A DNA stretch of 64,000 nt from Pseudomonas sp. S04 (GCF_009834545.1 NZ_CP019427.1:124001-188000); one strand, 5' to 3'. Counted from the stretch's first letter, positions 9,501 through 24,500 are shown. The notes: generated by a model from the letters alone, not told the origin. Numbers and translations: made by a program.

Positions 9501-12500
9501 CCGACTCGAGTTTATTGACGATTGCGTCCTGGCCACCGATGAAGATGTTGTCTTTGGCGGTGACCACTGCAGTGCCGGTGGTACCGTTAGCCGGGATTTT
9601 CACCACGGTGCCATCGGTCAGCGTGAACTCCAGAGGACCATGGCTCGCCATTGGCATGCCAGCAGCGTTGGTCAGCGTCACGGTGTAAGTGACTTCACCA
9701 CCTTCGGCGACAGTGGATTTATCCACAGTCAGGGTGGCTTTCACCTCAGTGAGGGTGTCGCCAACCTTGACCACAGCCTCGTCGCCAAGCACCAGGTTCT
9801 CGAACGACTTGCCCGGAACCGTTGCGTCAGTGACGCTCAGTTTGATGGTTTCGCCGTCTTTGTAGACGTCATCGCCCTGGGCTTTCAGCTCGTACGGCAC
9901 GCTGGTGGTGCCAGCTTTGATCACCACGGTCGCGCCGTTGCTCAAGGTCACGGTCAGGTCTTGTTTCAGTTCCTGATCGACTTTCACCGTGAATTTAGGC
10001 GCAGCGTTTTCCAGTACATCGCCATTGCTTTCGATGGTGACGGTGATTTTGTCGCCTTCGTTAGCTGGGTCTTTTGGATCGCCCGAGCCTGGCTCGTCGG
10101 TGACCGAAGTGGTCAACGTCGTGTCGCCGAGGGTCAGCTTCTCGAAGTTGTTAGCCGAGACGGATTCCAGCTTGTTGACGATCGCATCCTGACCACCGGT
10201 GAAGATGTTGTCTTTGGCGGTGACCACTGCAGTACCGCTGGTGCCGTTAGCCGGGATTTTCACCACGGTGCCATCGGTCAGCGTGAACTCCAGAGGACCA
10301 TGGCTGGCCATTGGCATGCCAGCAGCGTTGGTCAGCGTCACGGTGTAAGTGACTTCACCGCCTTCGGCGACGGTGGTTTTATCCACAGTCAGGGTGGCTT
10401 TCACCTCGGTGAGGGTGTCGCCAACCTTGACCACAGCCTCGTCGCCGAGCACCAGATTCTCGAACGATTTACCTGGAACCGTTGCGTCAGTGACGCTCAG
10501 CTTGATGGTTTCGCCGTCTTTGTAGACGTCGTCGCCTTGGGCTTTCAGTTCGTATGGCACGCTGGTAGTGCCGGCTTTGATCACCACGGTCGCGCCGTTG
10601 CTCAGGGTGACGGTCAGGTCTTGTTTTAGCTCCTGATCGACTTTCACCGTGAACTTCGGTGCAGCGTTTTCCAGCACGTCGCCGTTGCTTTCGATGGTGA
10701 CGGTGATTTTGTCGCCTTGGCCCGATGGCTCGTCGGTGACGGTAGTGGTGTATTGGTCTTTGCCGAGGGTCAGCTTCTCGAAGTTGTTCGAGGAGACGGT
10801 CTCGAGTTTATTGACGATCGCGTCCTGACCGCCGGTGAAGATGTTGTCTTTGGCGGTGACCACGGCAGTGCCACTGGTGCCGTTAGCCGGGATCTTGATC
10901 TCGGTGCCGTCGGTGAGTTTGAAGGTCAACTCGCCGTGGCTGGCCATCGGCATGCCGGCGGCGTTGGTCAGGGTCACGGTGTAAGTGACTTCACCACCTT
11001 CGGCGACGGTGGTTTTATCCACAGTCAGGGTGGCCTTCACCTCAGTGAGGGTGTCGCCAACCTTGACCACAGCCTCGTCGCCGAGCACCAGGTTCTCGAA
11101 CGACTTGCCCGGAACCGTTGCGTCAGTGACGCTCAGTTTGATGGTTTCGCCGTCTTTGTAGACGTCATCGCCCTGGGCTTTCAGCTCGTACGGCACGCTG
11201 GTGGTGCCAGCTTTGATCACCACGGTCGCGCCGTTGCTCAAGGTCACGGTCAGGTCTTGTTTCAGTTCCTGATCGACTTTCACCGTGAATTTAGGCGCAG
11301 CGTTTTCCAGTACATCGCCATTGCTTTCGATGGTGACGGTGATTTTGTCGCCTTCGTTAGCTGGGTCTTTTGGATCGCCCGAGCCTGGCTCGTCGGTGAC
11401 CGAAGTGGTCAACGTCGTGTCGCCGAGGGTCAGCTTCTCGAAGTTGTTAGCCGAGACGGATTCCAGCTTGTTGACGATCGCATCCTGACCACCGGTGAAG
11501 ATGTTGTCTTTGGCGGTGACCACTGCAGTACCGCTGGTGCCGTTAGCCGGGATTTTCACCACGGTGCCATCGGTCAGCGTGAACTCCAGAGGACCATGGC
11601 TGGCCATTGGCATGCCAGCAGCGTTGGTCAGCGTCACGGTGTAAGTGACTTCACCGCCTTCGGCGACGGTGGTTTTATCCACAGTCAGGGTGGCTTTCAC
11701 CTCGGTGAGGGTGTCGCCAACCTTGACCACAGCCTCGTCGCCGAGCACCAGATTCTCGAACGATTTACCTGGAACCGTTGCGTCAGTGACGCTCAGCTTG
11801 ATGGTTTCGCCGTCTTTGTAGACGTCGTCGCCTTGGGCTTTCAGTTCGTATGGCACGCTGGTAGTGCCGGCTTTGATCACCACGGTCGCGCCGTTGCTCA
11901 GGGTGACGGTCAGGTCTTGTTTTAGCTCCTGATCGACTTTCACCGTGAACTTCGGTGCAGCGTTTTCCAGCACGTCGCCGTTGCTTTCGATGGTGACGGT
12001 GATTTTGTCGCCTTGGCCCGATGGCTCGTCGGTGACGGTAGTGGTGTATTGGTCTTTGCCGAGGGTCAGCTTCTCGAAGTTGTTCGAGGAGACGGTCTCG
12101 AGTTTATTGACGATCGCGTCCTGACCGCCGGTGAAGATGTTGTCTTTGGCGGTGACCACGGCAGTGCCACTGGTGCCGTTAGCCGGGATCTTGATCTCGG
12201 TGCCGTCGGTGAGTTTGAAGGTCAACTCGCCGTGGCTGGCCATCGGCATGCCGGCGGCGTTGGTCAGGGTCACGGTGTAAGTGACTTCACCACCTTCGGC
12301 GACGGTGGTTTTATCCACAGTCAGGGTGGCCTTCACCTCAGTGAGGGTGTCGCCAACCTTGACCACAGCCTCGTCGCCGAGCACCAGGTTCTCGAAGGAC
12401 TTGCCTGGAACTGTTGCGTCAGTGACGCTCAGTTTGATGGTTTCGCCATCTTTGTAGACATCGTCGCCTTGCGCTTTCAGCTCGTACGGCACGCTGGTGG

Positions 12501-15500
12501 TGCCAGCCTTGATCACCACGGTCGCGCCGTTGCTCAAGGTCACGGTCAGGTCTTGTTTCAGTTCCTGATCGACTTTCACCGTGAACTTCGGTGCAGCGTT
12601 TTCCAGCACGTCGCCGTTGCTTTCGATGGTGACGGTGATTTTGTCGCCTTGGCCCGATGGCTCGTCGGTGACGGTGGTGGTGTATTGGTCTTCGCCGAGG
12701 GTCAACTTCTCGAAGTTGTTGGCCGAGACGGATTCCAGCTTGTTGACGATCGCGTCCTGGCCGCCGGTGAAGATGTTGTCTTTGGCGGTGACCACAGCCG
12801 TACCACTGGTGCTATTGGCCGGAATCTTGATCTCGGTGCCGTCGGTGAGCTTGAAGGTCAACTCGCCGTGGCTCGCCATCGGCATGCCAGCAGCATTGGT
12901 CAGGGTCACGGTGTAAGTAACTTCACCGCCTTCGGCGACAGTGGTTTTATCCACAGTCAGTGTGGCTTTCACCTCGGTGAGAGTGTCACCCACCTTGACC
13001 ACAGCCTCGTCGCCGAGCACCAGGTTTTCGAACGACTTACCTGGAACCGTTGCGTCAGTGACGCTCAGTTTGATGGTTTCGCCGTCTTTGTAGACGTCGT
13101 CGCCCTGGGCTTTCAGCTCGTACGGCACGCTGGTGGTGCCAGCTTTGATCACCACGGTCGCGCCGTTGCTCAGGGTCACGGTCAGGTCTTGCTTGAGTTC
13201 CTGATCGACTTTGACGGTGAACTTCGGAGCAGCGTTTTCCAGCACATCGCCGTTGCTTTCGATGGTGACGGTGATCTTGTCGCCTTCGTTGGCCGGATCT
13301 TTTGGATCGCCCGAACCTGGCTCGTCGGTAACGGTGGTGGTGTATTGGTCTTCGCCCAGTGTCAACTTCTCGAAGTTGTTGGCCGAGACGGTCTCAAGTT
13401 TATTGACGATCGCGTCCTGACCGCCGGTGAAGATGTTGTCTTTGGCGGTGACCACGGCAGTGCCGGTGGTGCTGTTGGCCGGGATCTTGATCTCGGTGCC
13501 GTCGGTGAGTTTGAAGGTCAACTCGCCGTGGCTCGCCATCGGCATGCCGGCAGCGTTGGTCAGGGTCACGGTGTAGGTAACTTCACCGCCTTCGGCGACA
13601 GTGGATTTATCCACAGTCAGGGTGGCTTTCACCTCAGTGAGGGTGTCGCCAACTTTGACCACAGCTTCGTCGCCGAGCACCAGGTTTTCGAATGACTTAC
13701 CTGGAACCGTTGCGTCAGTGACGCTCAGCTTGATGGTTTCGCCGTCTTTATAGACGTCATCGCCTTGCGCTTTCAGCTCGTACGGCACGCTGGTGGTGCC
13801 GGCTTTGATCACCACGGTCGCGCCGTTGCTCAGGGTGACAGTCAGGTCTTGCTTCAGCTCCTGATCGACTTTGACGGTGAACTTCGGTGCAGCGTTTTCC
13901 AGCACGTCGCCGTTGCTTTCGATGGTGACGGTGATCTTGTCGCCTTGGCCCGCTGGCTCGTCGGTGACGGTAGTGGTGTATTGGTCTTTGCCGAGGGTCA
14001 GCTTCTCGAAGTTGTTAGCCGAAACCGACTCGAGTTTGTTGACGATCGCATCCTGGCCGCCGGTGAAGATGTTGTCTTTGGCGGTGACCACAGCAGTGCC
14101 GGTGGTGCCGTTAGCCGGGATCTTGATCTCGGTGCCGTCGGTGAGTTTGAAGGTCAACTCGCCATGGTTCGCCATCGGCATGCCGGCGGCGTTGGTCAGG
14201 GTCACGGTGTAGGTGACTTCACCACCTTCGGCGACAGTGGATTTATCCACAGTCAGGGTGGCTTTCACCTCAGTGAGGGTGTCGCCAACCTTGACCACAG
14301 CCTCGTCGCCGAGCACCAGGTTCTCGAAGGACTTACCCGGAACCGTTGCGTCAGTGACGCTCAGTTTGATGGTTTCGCCGTCTTTGTAGACGTCATCGCC
14401 CTGGGCTTTCAGCTCGTATGGCACGCTGGTGGTGCCGGCCTTGATCACGACGGTTGCACCGTTGCTCAAGGTGACGGTCAAGTCTTGTTTCAGCTCCTGA
14501 TCGACCTTGACGGTGAACTTCGGTGCAGCGTTTTCCAGTACATCACCGTTGCTTTCGATGGTGACGGTGATCTTGTCGCCGTCAGTATCTGGCTCGTCGG
14601 TGACCGAAGTGGTCAACGTCGTGTCGCCCAGTGTCAGCTTCTCGAAGTTGTTAGCCGAGACGGTCTCGAGTTTATTGACGATCGCATCTTGGCCACCGGT
14701 GAAGATGTTGTCTTTGGCGGTGACCACTGCAGTGCCGCTGGTGCTGTTTGCCGGGATCTTGATCTCGGTGCCGTCGGTGAGTTTGAAGGTCAACTCGCCG
14801 TGGCTCGCCATCGGCATGCCGGCAGCGTTGGTCAGGGTCACGGTGTAGGTGACTTCACCACCTTCGGCGACAGTGGATTTATCCACAGTCAGGGTGGCTT
14901 TCACCTCAGTGAGGGTGTCGCCAACCTTGACCACAGCCTCGTCGCCGAGCACCAGGTTCTCGAAGGACTTACCCGGAACCGTTGCGTCAGTGACGCTCAG
15001 TTTGATGGTTTCGCCGTCTTTGTAGACGTCGTCGCCTTGGGCTTTCAGCTCGTATGGCACGCTGGTGGTGCCGGCTTTGATCACCACGGTTGCACCGTTG
15101 CTCAAGGTTACGGTCAGGTCTTGTTTCAGTTCCTGATCAACCTTGACGGTGAACTTAGGTGCAGCGTTTTCCAGCACGTCGCCGTTGCTTTCGATGGTGA
15201 CGGTGATCTTGTCGCCGTCAGTATCTGGCTCGTCGGTGACCGAAGTGGTCAACGTCGTGTCGCCCAGTGTCAGCTTCTCGAAGTTGTTAGCCGAGACGGT
15301 CTCGAGTTTATTGACGATCGCATCTTGGCCACCGGTGAAGATGTTGTCTTTGGCGGTGACCACTGCAGTGCCGCTGGTGCTGTTTGCCGGGATCTTGATC
15401 TCGGTGCCGTCGGTGAGTTTGAAGGTCAACTCGCCGTGGCTCGCCATCGGCATGCCGGCAGCGTTGGTCAGGGTCACGGTGTAAGTAACTTCACCGCCTT

Positions 15501-18500
15501 CAGCGACAGTGGATTTATCCACAGTCAGGGTGGCTTTCACCTCAGTGAGGGTGTCGCCAACGTTGACCACAGCTTCGTCGCCCAGCACCAGGTTCTCGAA
15601 CGACTGACCTGGAACCGTTGCGTCAGTGACGCTCAGTTTGATGGTTTCGCCGTCTTTGTAGACGTCGTCGCCTTGGGCTTTCAGCTCGTATGGCACGCTG
15701 GTGGTGCCGGCTTTGATCACCACGGTTGCACCGTTGCTCAAGGTTACGGTCAGGTCTTGTTTCAGTTCCTGATCAACCTTGACGGTGAACTTAGGTGCAG
15801 CGTTTTCCAGCACGTCGCCGTTGCTTTCGATGGTGACGGTGATCTTGTCGCCTTGGCCTGCTGGCTCGTCGGTGACCGAAGTGGTCAACGTCGTGTCACC
15901 CAGTGTTAGCTTCTCGAAGTTGTTAGCCGAGACGGATTCCAGCTTGTTGACGATCGCATCCTGGCCGCCGGTGAAGATGTTGTCTTTGGCGGTGACCACG
16001 GCAGTACCGGTGGTGCCGTTTGCCGGGATCTTGATCTCGGTGCCGTCGGTGAGTTTGAAGGTCAACTCGCCGTGGCTCGCCATCGGCATGCCGGCGGCGT
16101 TGGTCAGGGTCACGGTGTAGGTGACTTCACCACCTTCGGCGACAGTGGATTTATCCACAGTCAGGGTGGCTTTCACCTCAGTGAGGGTGTCGCCAACCTT
16201 GACCACAGCCTCGTCGCCGAGCACCAGGTTCTCGAAGGACTTACCCGGAACCGTTGCGTCAGTGACGCTCAGTTTGATGGTTTCGCCGTCTTTGTAGACG
16301 TCATCGCCCTGGGCTTTCAGCTCGTATGGCACGCTGGTGGTGCCGGCCTTGATCACGACGGTTGCACCGTTGCTCAAGGTGACGGTCAAGTCTTGTTTCA
16401 GCTCCTGATCGACCTTGACGGTGAACTTCGGTGCAGCGTTTTCCAGTACATCACCGTTGCTTTCGATGGTGACGGTGATCTTGTCGCCGTCAGTATCTGG
16501 CTCGTCGGTGACCGAAGTGGTCAACGTCGTGTCGCCCAGTGTCAGCTTCTCGAAGTTGTTAGCCGAGACGGTCTCGAGTTTATTGACGATCGCATCTTGG
16601 CCACCGGTGAAGATGTTGTCTTTGGCGGTGACCACTGCAGTGCCGCTGGTGCTGTTTGCCGGGATCTTGATCTCGGTGCCGTCGGTGAGTTTGAAGGTCA
16701 ACTCGCCGTGGCTCGCCATCGGCATGCCGGCAGCGTTGGTCAGGGTCACGGTGTAAGTAACTTCACCGCCTTCAGCGACAGTGGATTTATCCACAGTCAG
16801 GGTGGCTTTCACCTCAGTGAGGGTGTCGCCAACGTTGACCACAGCTTCGTCGCCCAGCACCAGGTTCTCGAACGACTGACCTGGAACCGTTGCGTCAGTG
16901 ACGCTCAGTTTGATGGTTTCGCCGTCTTTGTAGACGTCGTCGCCTTGGGCTTTCAGCTCGTATGGCACGCTGGTGGTGCCGGCTTTGATCACCACGGTTG
17001 CACCGTTGCTCAAGGTTACGGTCAGGTCTTGTTTCAGTTCCTGATCAACCTTGACGGTGAACTTAGGTGCAGCGTTTTCCAGCACGTCGCCGTTGCTTTC
17101 GATGGTGACGGTGATCTTGTCGCCTTGGCCTGCTGGCTCGTCGGTGACCGAAGTGGTCAACGTCGTGTCACCCAGTGTTAGCTTCTCGAAGTTGTTAGCC
17201 GAGACGGATTCCAGCTTGTTGACGATCGCATCCTGGCCGCCGGTGAAGATGTTGTCTTTGGCGGTGACCACGGCAGTACCGGTGGTGCCGTTTGCCGGGA
17301 TCTTGATCTCGGTGCCGTCGGTGAGTTTGAAGGTCAACTCGCCGTGGCTCGCCATCGGCATGCCGGCGGCGTTGGTCAGGGTCACGGTGTAGGTGACTTC
17401 ACCACCTTCGGCGACAGTGGATTTATCCACAGTCAGGGTGGCTTTCACCTCAGTGAGGGTGTCGCCAACCTTGACCACAGCCTCGTCGCCGAGCACCAGG
17501 TTCTCGAAGGACTTACCCGGAACCGTTGCGTCAGTGACGCTCAGTTTGATGGTTTCGCCGTCTTTGTAGACGTCATCGCCCTGGGCTTTCAGCTCGTATG
17601 GCACGCTGGTGGTGCCGGCCTTGATCACGACGGTTGCACCGTTGCTCAAGGTGACGGTCAAGTCTTGTTTCAGCTCCTGATCGACCTTGACGGTGAACTT
17701 CGGTGCAGCGTTTTCCAGTACATCACCGTTGCTTTCGATGGTGACGGTGATCTTGTCGCCGTCAGTATCTGGCTCGTCGGTGACCGAAGTGGTCAACGTC
17801 GTGTCGCCCAGTGTCAGCTTCTCGAAGTTGTTAGCCGAGACGGTCTCGAGTTTATTGACGATCGCATCTTGGCCACCGGTGAAGATGTTGTCTTTGGCGG
17901 TGACCACTGCAGTGCCGCTGGTGCTGTTTGCCGGGATCTTGATCTCGGTGCCGTCGGTGAGTTTGAAGGTCAACTCGCCGTGGCTCGCCATCGGCATGCC
18001 GGCAGCGTTGGTCAGGGTCACGGTGTAAGTAACTTCACCGCCTTCAGCGACAGTGGATTTATCCACAGTCAGGGTGGCTTTCACCTCAGTGAGGGTGTCG
18101 CCAACGTTGACCACAGCTTCGTCGCCCAGCACCAGGTTCTCGAACGACTGACCTGGAACCGTTGCGTCAGTGACGCTCAGTTTGATGGTTTCGCCGTCTT
18201 TGTAGACGTCGTCGCCTTGGGCTTTCAGCTCGTATGGCACGCTGGTGGTGCCGGCCTTGATCACGACGGTTGCACCGTTGCTCAAGGTGACGGTCAAGTC
18301 TTGTTTCAGCTCCTGATCGACCTTGACGGTGAACTTCGGTGCAGCGTTTTCCAGTACATCACCGTTGCTTTCGATGGTGACGGTGATCTTGTCGCCGTCA
18401 GTATCTGGCTCGTCGGTGACCGAAGTGGTCAACGTCGTGTCGCCCAGTGTCAGCTTCTCGAAGTTGTTAGCCGAGACGGTCTCGAGTTTATTGACGATCG

Positions 18501-21500
18501 CATCTTGGCCACCGGTGAAGATGTTGTCTTTGGCGGTGACCACTGCAGTGCCGCTGGTGCTGTTTGCCGGGATCTTGATCTCGGTGCCGTCGGTGAGTTT
18601 GAAGGTCAACTCGCCGTGGCTCGCCATCGGCATGCCGGCAGCGTTGGTCAGGGTCACGGTGTAGGTGACTTCACCACCTTCGGCGACAGTGGATTTATCC
18701 ACAGTCAGGGTGGCTTTCACCTCAGTGAGGGTGTCGCCAACCTTGACCACAGCCTCGTCGCCGAGCACCAGGTTCTCGAAGGACTTACCCGGAACCGTTG
18801 CGTCAGTGACGCTCAGTTTGATGGTTTCGCCGTCTTTGTAGACGTCGTCGCCTTGGGCTTTCAGCTCGTATGGCACGCTGGTGGTGCCGGCTTTGATCAC
18901 CACGGTTGCACCGTTGCTCAAGGTTACGGTCAGGTCTTGTTTCAGTTCCTGATCAACCTTGACGGTGAACTTAGGTGCAGCGTTTTCCAGCACGTCGCCG
19001 TTGCTTTCGATGGTGACGGTGATCTTGTCGCCGTCAGTATCTGGCTCGTCGGTGACCGAAGTGGTCAACGTCGTGTCGCCCAGTGTCAGCTTCTCGAAGT
19101 TGTTAGCCGAGACGGTCTCGAGTTTATTGACGATCGCATCTTGGCCACCGGTGAAGATGTTGTCTTTGGCGGTGACCACTGCAGTGCCGCTGGTGCTGTT
19201 TGCCGGGATCTTGATCTCGGTGCCGTCGGTGAGTTTGAAGGTCAACTCGCCGTGGCTCGCCATCGGCATGCCGGCAGCGTTGGTCAGGGTCACGGTGTAA
19301 GTAACTTCACCGCCTTCAGCGACAGTGGATTTATCCACAGTCAGGGTGGCTTTCACCTCAGTGAGGGTGTCGCCAACGTTGACCACAGCTTCGTCGCCCA
19401 GCACCAGGTTCTCGAACGACTGACCTGGAACCGTTGCGTCAGTGACGCTCAGTTTGATGGTTTCGCCGTCTTTGTAGACGTCGTCGCCTTGGGCTTTCAG
19501 CTCGTATGGCACGCTGGTGGTGCCGGCTTTGATCACCACGGTTGCACCGTTGCTCAAGGTTACGGTCAGGTCTTGTTTCAGTTCCTGATCAACCTTGACG
19601 GTGAACTTAGGTGCAGCGTTTTCCAGCACGTCGCCGTTGCTTTCGATGGTGACGGTGATCTTGTCGCCTTGGCCTGCTGGCTCGTCGGTGACCGAAGTGG
19701 TCAACGTCGTGTCACCCAGTGTTAGCTTCTCGAAGTTGTTAGCCGAGACGGATTCCAGCTTGTTGACGATCGCATCCTGGCCGCCGGTGAAGATGTTGTC
19801 TTTGGCGGTGACCACGGCAGTACCGGTGGTGCCGTTTGCCGGGATCTTGATCTCGGTGCCGTCGGTGAGTTTGAAGGTCAACTCGCCGTGGCTCGCCATC
19901 GGCATGCCGGCGGCGTTGGTCAGGGTCACGGTGTAGGTGACTTCACCACCTTCGGCGACAGTGGATTTATCCACAGTCAGGGTGGCTTTCACCTCAGTGA
20001 GGGTGTCGCCAACCTTGACCACAGCCTCGTCGCCGAGCACCAGGTTCTCGAAGGACTTACCCGGAACCGTTGCGTCAGTGACGCTCAGTTTGATGGTTTC
20101 GCCGTCTTTGTAGACGTCATCGCCCTGGGCTTTCAGCTCGTATGGCACGCTGGTGGTGCCGGCCTTGATCACGACGGTTGCACCGTTGCTCAAGGTGACG
20201 GTCAAGTCTTGTTTCAGCTCCTGATCGACCTTGACGGTGAACTTCGGTGCAGCGTTTTCCAGTACATCACCGTTGCTTTCGATGGTGACGGTGATCTTGT
20301 CGCCGTCAGTATCTGGCTCGTCGGTGACCGAAGTGGTCAACGTCGTGTCGCCCAGTGTCAGCTTCTCGAAGTTGTTAGCCGAGACGGTCTCGAGTTTATT
20401 GACGATCGCATCTTGGCCACCGGTGAAGATGTTGTCTTTGGCGGTGACCACTGCAGTGCCGCTGGTGCTGTTTGCCGGGATCTTGATCTCGGTGCCGTCG
20501 GTGAGTTTGAAGGTCAACTCGCCGTGGCTCGCCATCGGCATGCCGGCAGCGTTGGTCAGGGTCACGGTGTAAGTAACTTCACCGCCTTCAGCGACAGTGG
20601 ATTTATCCACAGTCAGGGTGGCTTTCACCTCAGTGAGGGTGTCGCCAACGTTGACCACAGCTTCGTCGCCCAGCACCAGGTTCTCGAACGACTGACCTGG
20701 AACCGTTGCGTCAGTGACGCTCAGTTTGATGGTTTCGCCGTCTTTGTAGACGTCGTCGCCTTGGGCTTTCAGCTCGTATGGCACGCTGGTGGTGCCGGCT
20801 TTGATCACCACGGTTGCACCGTTGCTCAAGGTTACGGTCAGGTCTTGTTTCAGTTCCTGATCAACCTTGACGGTGAACTTAGGTGCAGCGTTTTCCAGCA
20901 CGTCGCCGTTGCTTTCGATGGTGACGGTGATCTTGTCGCCTTGGCCTGCTGGCTCGTCGGTGACCGAAGTGGTCAACGTCGTGTCACCCAGTGTTAGCTT
21001 CTCGAAGTTGTTAGCCGAGACGGATTCCAGCTTGTTGACGATCGCATCCTGGCCGCCGGTGAAGATGTTGTCTTTGGCGGTGACCACGGCAGTACCGGTG
21101 GTGCCGTTTGCCGGGATCTTGATCTCGGTGCCGTCGGTGAGTTTGAAGGTCAACTCGCCGTGGCTCGCCATCGGCATGCCGGCGGCGTTGGTCAGGGTCA
21201 CGGTGTAGGTGACTTCACCACCTTCGGCGACAGTGGATTTATCCACAGTCAGGGTGGCTTTCACCTCAGTGAGGGTGTCGCCAACCTTGACCACAGCCTC
21301 GTCGCCGAGCACCAGGTTTTCGAACGACTTGCCCGGAACCGTTGCGTCAGTGACGCTGAGCTTGATGGTTTCGCCGTCTTTGTAGACGTCATCGCCTTGC
21401 GCTTTCAGTTCGTATGGAACGCTGGTGGTGCCGGCTTTGATCACCACGGTTGCACCGTTGCTCAGGGTCACGGTCAGGTCTTGTTTCAGTTCCTGATCGA

Positions 21501-24500
21501 CTTTGACGGTGAACTTCGGCGCAGCGTTTTCCAGCACGTCGCCGTTGCTTTCGATGGTGACGGTGATTTTGTCGCCGTCAGTACCTGGCTCGTCGGTAAC
21601 GGTGGTGGTGTATTGGTCTTCGCCGAGGGTCAACTTCTCGAAGTTGTTAGTCGAAACCGACTCGAGCTTGTTGACGATCGCGTCCTGACCGCCGGTGAAG
21701 ATGTTGTCTTTGGCGGTGACAGTTGCGCTGGCCGAAGTCCCGTTCGCAGGAACGGTGATTTTGGTGCCGTCGGACAGAGTGAAGACCAGCGGACCATGGC
21801 TCGCCATCGGCATGCCAGCGGCGTTGGTCAGGGTTACGGTGTAAGTGACTTCACCGCCCTCGGCGACAGTGGTTTTATCCACAGTCAGGGTGGCTTTCAC
21901 CTCAGTGAGGGTGTCGCCAACCTTGACCACAGCCTCGTCGCCGAGCACCAGGTTCTCGAACGATTTACCTGGAACCGTTGCGTCAGTGACGCTCAGTTTG
22001 ATGGTTTCGCCGTCTTTGTAGACGTCATCGCCTTGGGCTTTCAGCTCGTATGGAACGCTGGTGGTGCCGGCTTTGATCACCACGGTTGCACCGTTGCTCA
22101 GGGTCACGGTCAGGTCTTGTTTCAGTTCCTGATCAACCTTGACGGTGAACTTAGGCGCAGCATTTTCCAGTACATCACCGTTGCTTTCGATGGTGACGGT
22201 GATCTTGTCGCCTTGGCCCGATGGCTCGTCGGTGACCGAAGTGGTCAATGTCGTGTCGCCCAGTGTCAGCTTCTCGAAGTTGTTAGCCGAAACCGACTCG
22301 AGCTTGTTGACGATCGCGTCCTGGCCACCGGTGAAGATGTTGTCTTTGGCGGTGACCACGGCAGTGCCGCTGGTGCCGTTAGCCGGAATCTTGATCTCGG
22401 TGCCGTCGGTGAGTTTGAAGGTCAACTCGCCGTGGCTCGCCATCGGCATGCCGGCAGCGTTGGTCAGGGTCACGGTGTAGGTGACTTCACCACCTTCGGC
22501 GACAGTGGATTTATCCACAGTCAGGGTGGCTTTCACCTCAGTGAGGGTGTCGCCAACCTTGACCACAGCCTCGTCGCCGAGCACCAGGTTCTCGAAGGAC
22601 TTACCCGGAACCGTTGCGTCAGTGACGCTCAGTTTGATGGTTTCGCCGTCTTTGTAGACGTCGTCGCCTTGGGCTTTCAGCTCGTATGGCACGCTGGTGG
22701 TGCCGGCTTTGATCACCACGGTTGCACCGTTGCTCAAGGTTACGGTCAGGTCTTGTTTCAGTTCCTGATCAACCTTGACGGTGAACTTAGGTGCAGCGTT
22801 TTCCAGCACGTCGCCGTTGCTTTCGATGGTGACGGTGATCTTGTCGCCGTCAGTATCTGGCTCGTCGGTGACCGAAGTGGTCAACGTCGTGTCGCCCAGT
22901 GTCAGCTTCTCGAAGTTGTTAGCCGAGACGGTCTCGAGTTTATTGACGATCGCATCTTGGCCACCGGTGAAGATGTTGTCTTTGGCGGTGACCACTGCAG
23001 TGCCGCTGGTGCTGTTTGCCGGGATCTTGATCTCGGTGCCGTCGGTGAGTTTGAAGGTCAACTCGCCGTGGCTCGCCATCGGCATGCCGGCAGCGTTGGT
23101 CAGGGTCACGGTGTAAGTAACTTCACCGCCTTCAGCGACAGTGGATTTATCCACAGTCAGGGTGGCTTTCACCTCAGTGAGGGTGTCGCCAACGTTGACC
23201 ACAGCTTCGTCGCCCAGCACCAGGTTCTCGAACGACTGACCTGGAACCGTTGCGTCAGTGACGCTCAGTTTGATGGTTTCGCCGTCTTTGTAGACGTCGT
23301 CGCCTTGGGCTTTCAGCTCGTATGGCACGCTGGTGGTGCCGGCTTTGATCACCACGGTTGCACCGTTGCTCAAGGTTACGGTCAGGTCTTGTTTCAGTTC
23401 CTGATCAACCTTGACGGTGAACTTAGGTGCAGCGTTTTCCAGCACGTCGCCGTTGCTTTCGATGGTGACGGTGATCTTGTCGCCTTGGCCTGCTGGCTCG
23501 TCGGTGACCGAAGTGGTCAACGTCGTGTCACCCAGTGTTAGCTTCTCGAAGTTGTTAGCCGAGACGGATTCCAGCTTGTTGACGATCGCATCCTGGCCGC
23601 CGGTGAAGATGTTGTCTTTGGCGGTGACCACGGCAGTACCGGTGGTGCCGTTTGCCGGGATCTTGATCTCGGTGCCGTCGGTGAGTTTGAAGGTCAACTC
23701 GCCGTGGCTCGCCATCGGCATGCCGGCGGCGTTGGTCAGGGTCACGGTGTAGGTGACTTCACCACCTTCGGCGACAGTGGATTTATCCACAGTCAGGGTG
23801 GCTTTCACCTCAGTGAGGGTGTCGCCAACCTTGACCACAGCCTCGTCGCCGAGCACCAGGTTTTCGAACGACTTGCCCGGAACCGTTGCGTCAGTGACGC
23901 TGAGCTTGATGGTTTCGCCGTCTTTGTAGACGTCGTCGCCCTGGGCTTTCAGCTCGTATGGAACGCTGGTGGTGCCGGCTTTGATCACCACGGTTGCACC
24001 GTTGCTCAGGGTTACGGTCAGGTCTTGCTTGAGTTCCTGATCGACTTTGATGGTGAACTTCGGCGCAGCGTTTTCCAGCACGTCGCCGTTGCTTTCGATG
24101 GTGACGGTGATCTTGTCGCCGTCAGCACCTGGCTCGTCAGTGACGGTGGTGGTGTATTGGTCTTCGCCGAGGGTCAGCTTCTCGAAGTTGTTGGCCGAGA
24201 CGGATTCCAGCTTGTTGACGATCGCGTCCTGGCCGCCGGTGAAGATGTTGTCTTTGGCGGTGACTACGGCAGTGCCGCTGGTGCCGTTAGCCGGGATTTT
24301 CACCACGGTGCCATCGGTCAGCGTGAACTCCAGAGGACCATGGCTGGCCATTGGCATGCCGGCAGCGTTGGTCAGGGTCACGGTGTAAGTAACTTCACCG
24401 CCTTCAGCGACAGTGGATTTATCCACAGTCAGGGTGGCTTTCACCTCGGTGAGGGTGTCGCCAACTTTGACCACAGCCTCGTCGCCCAGCACCAGGTTTT

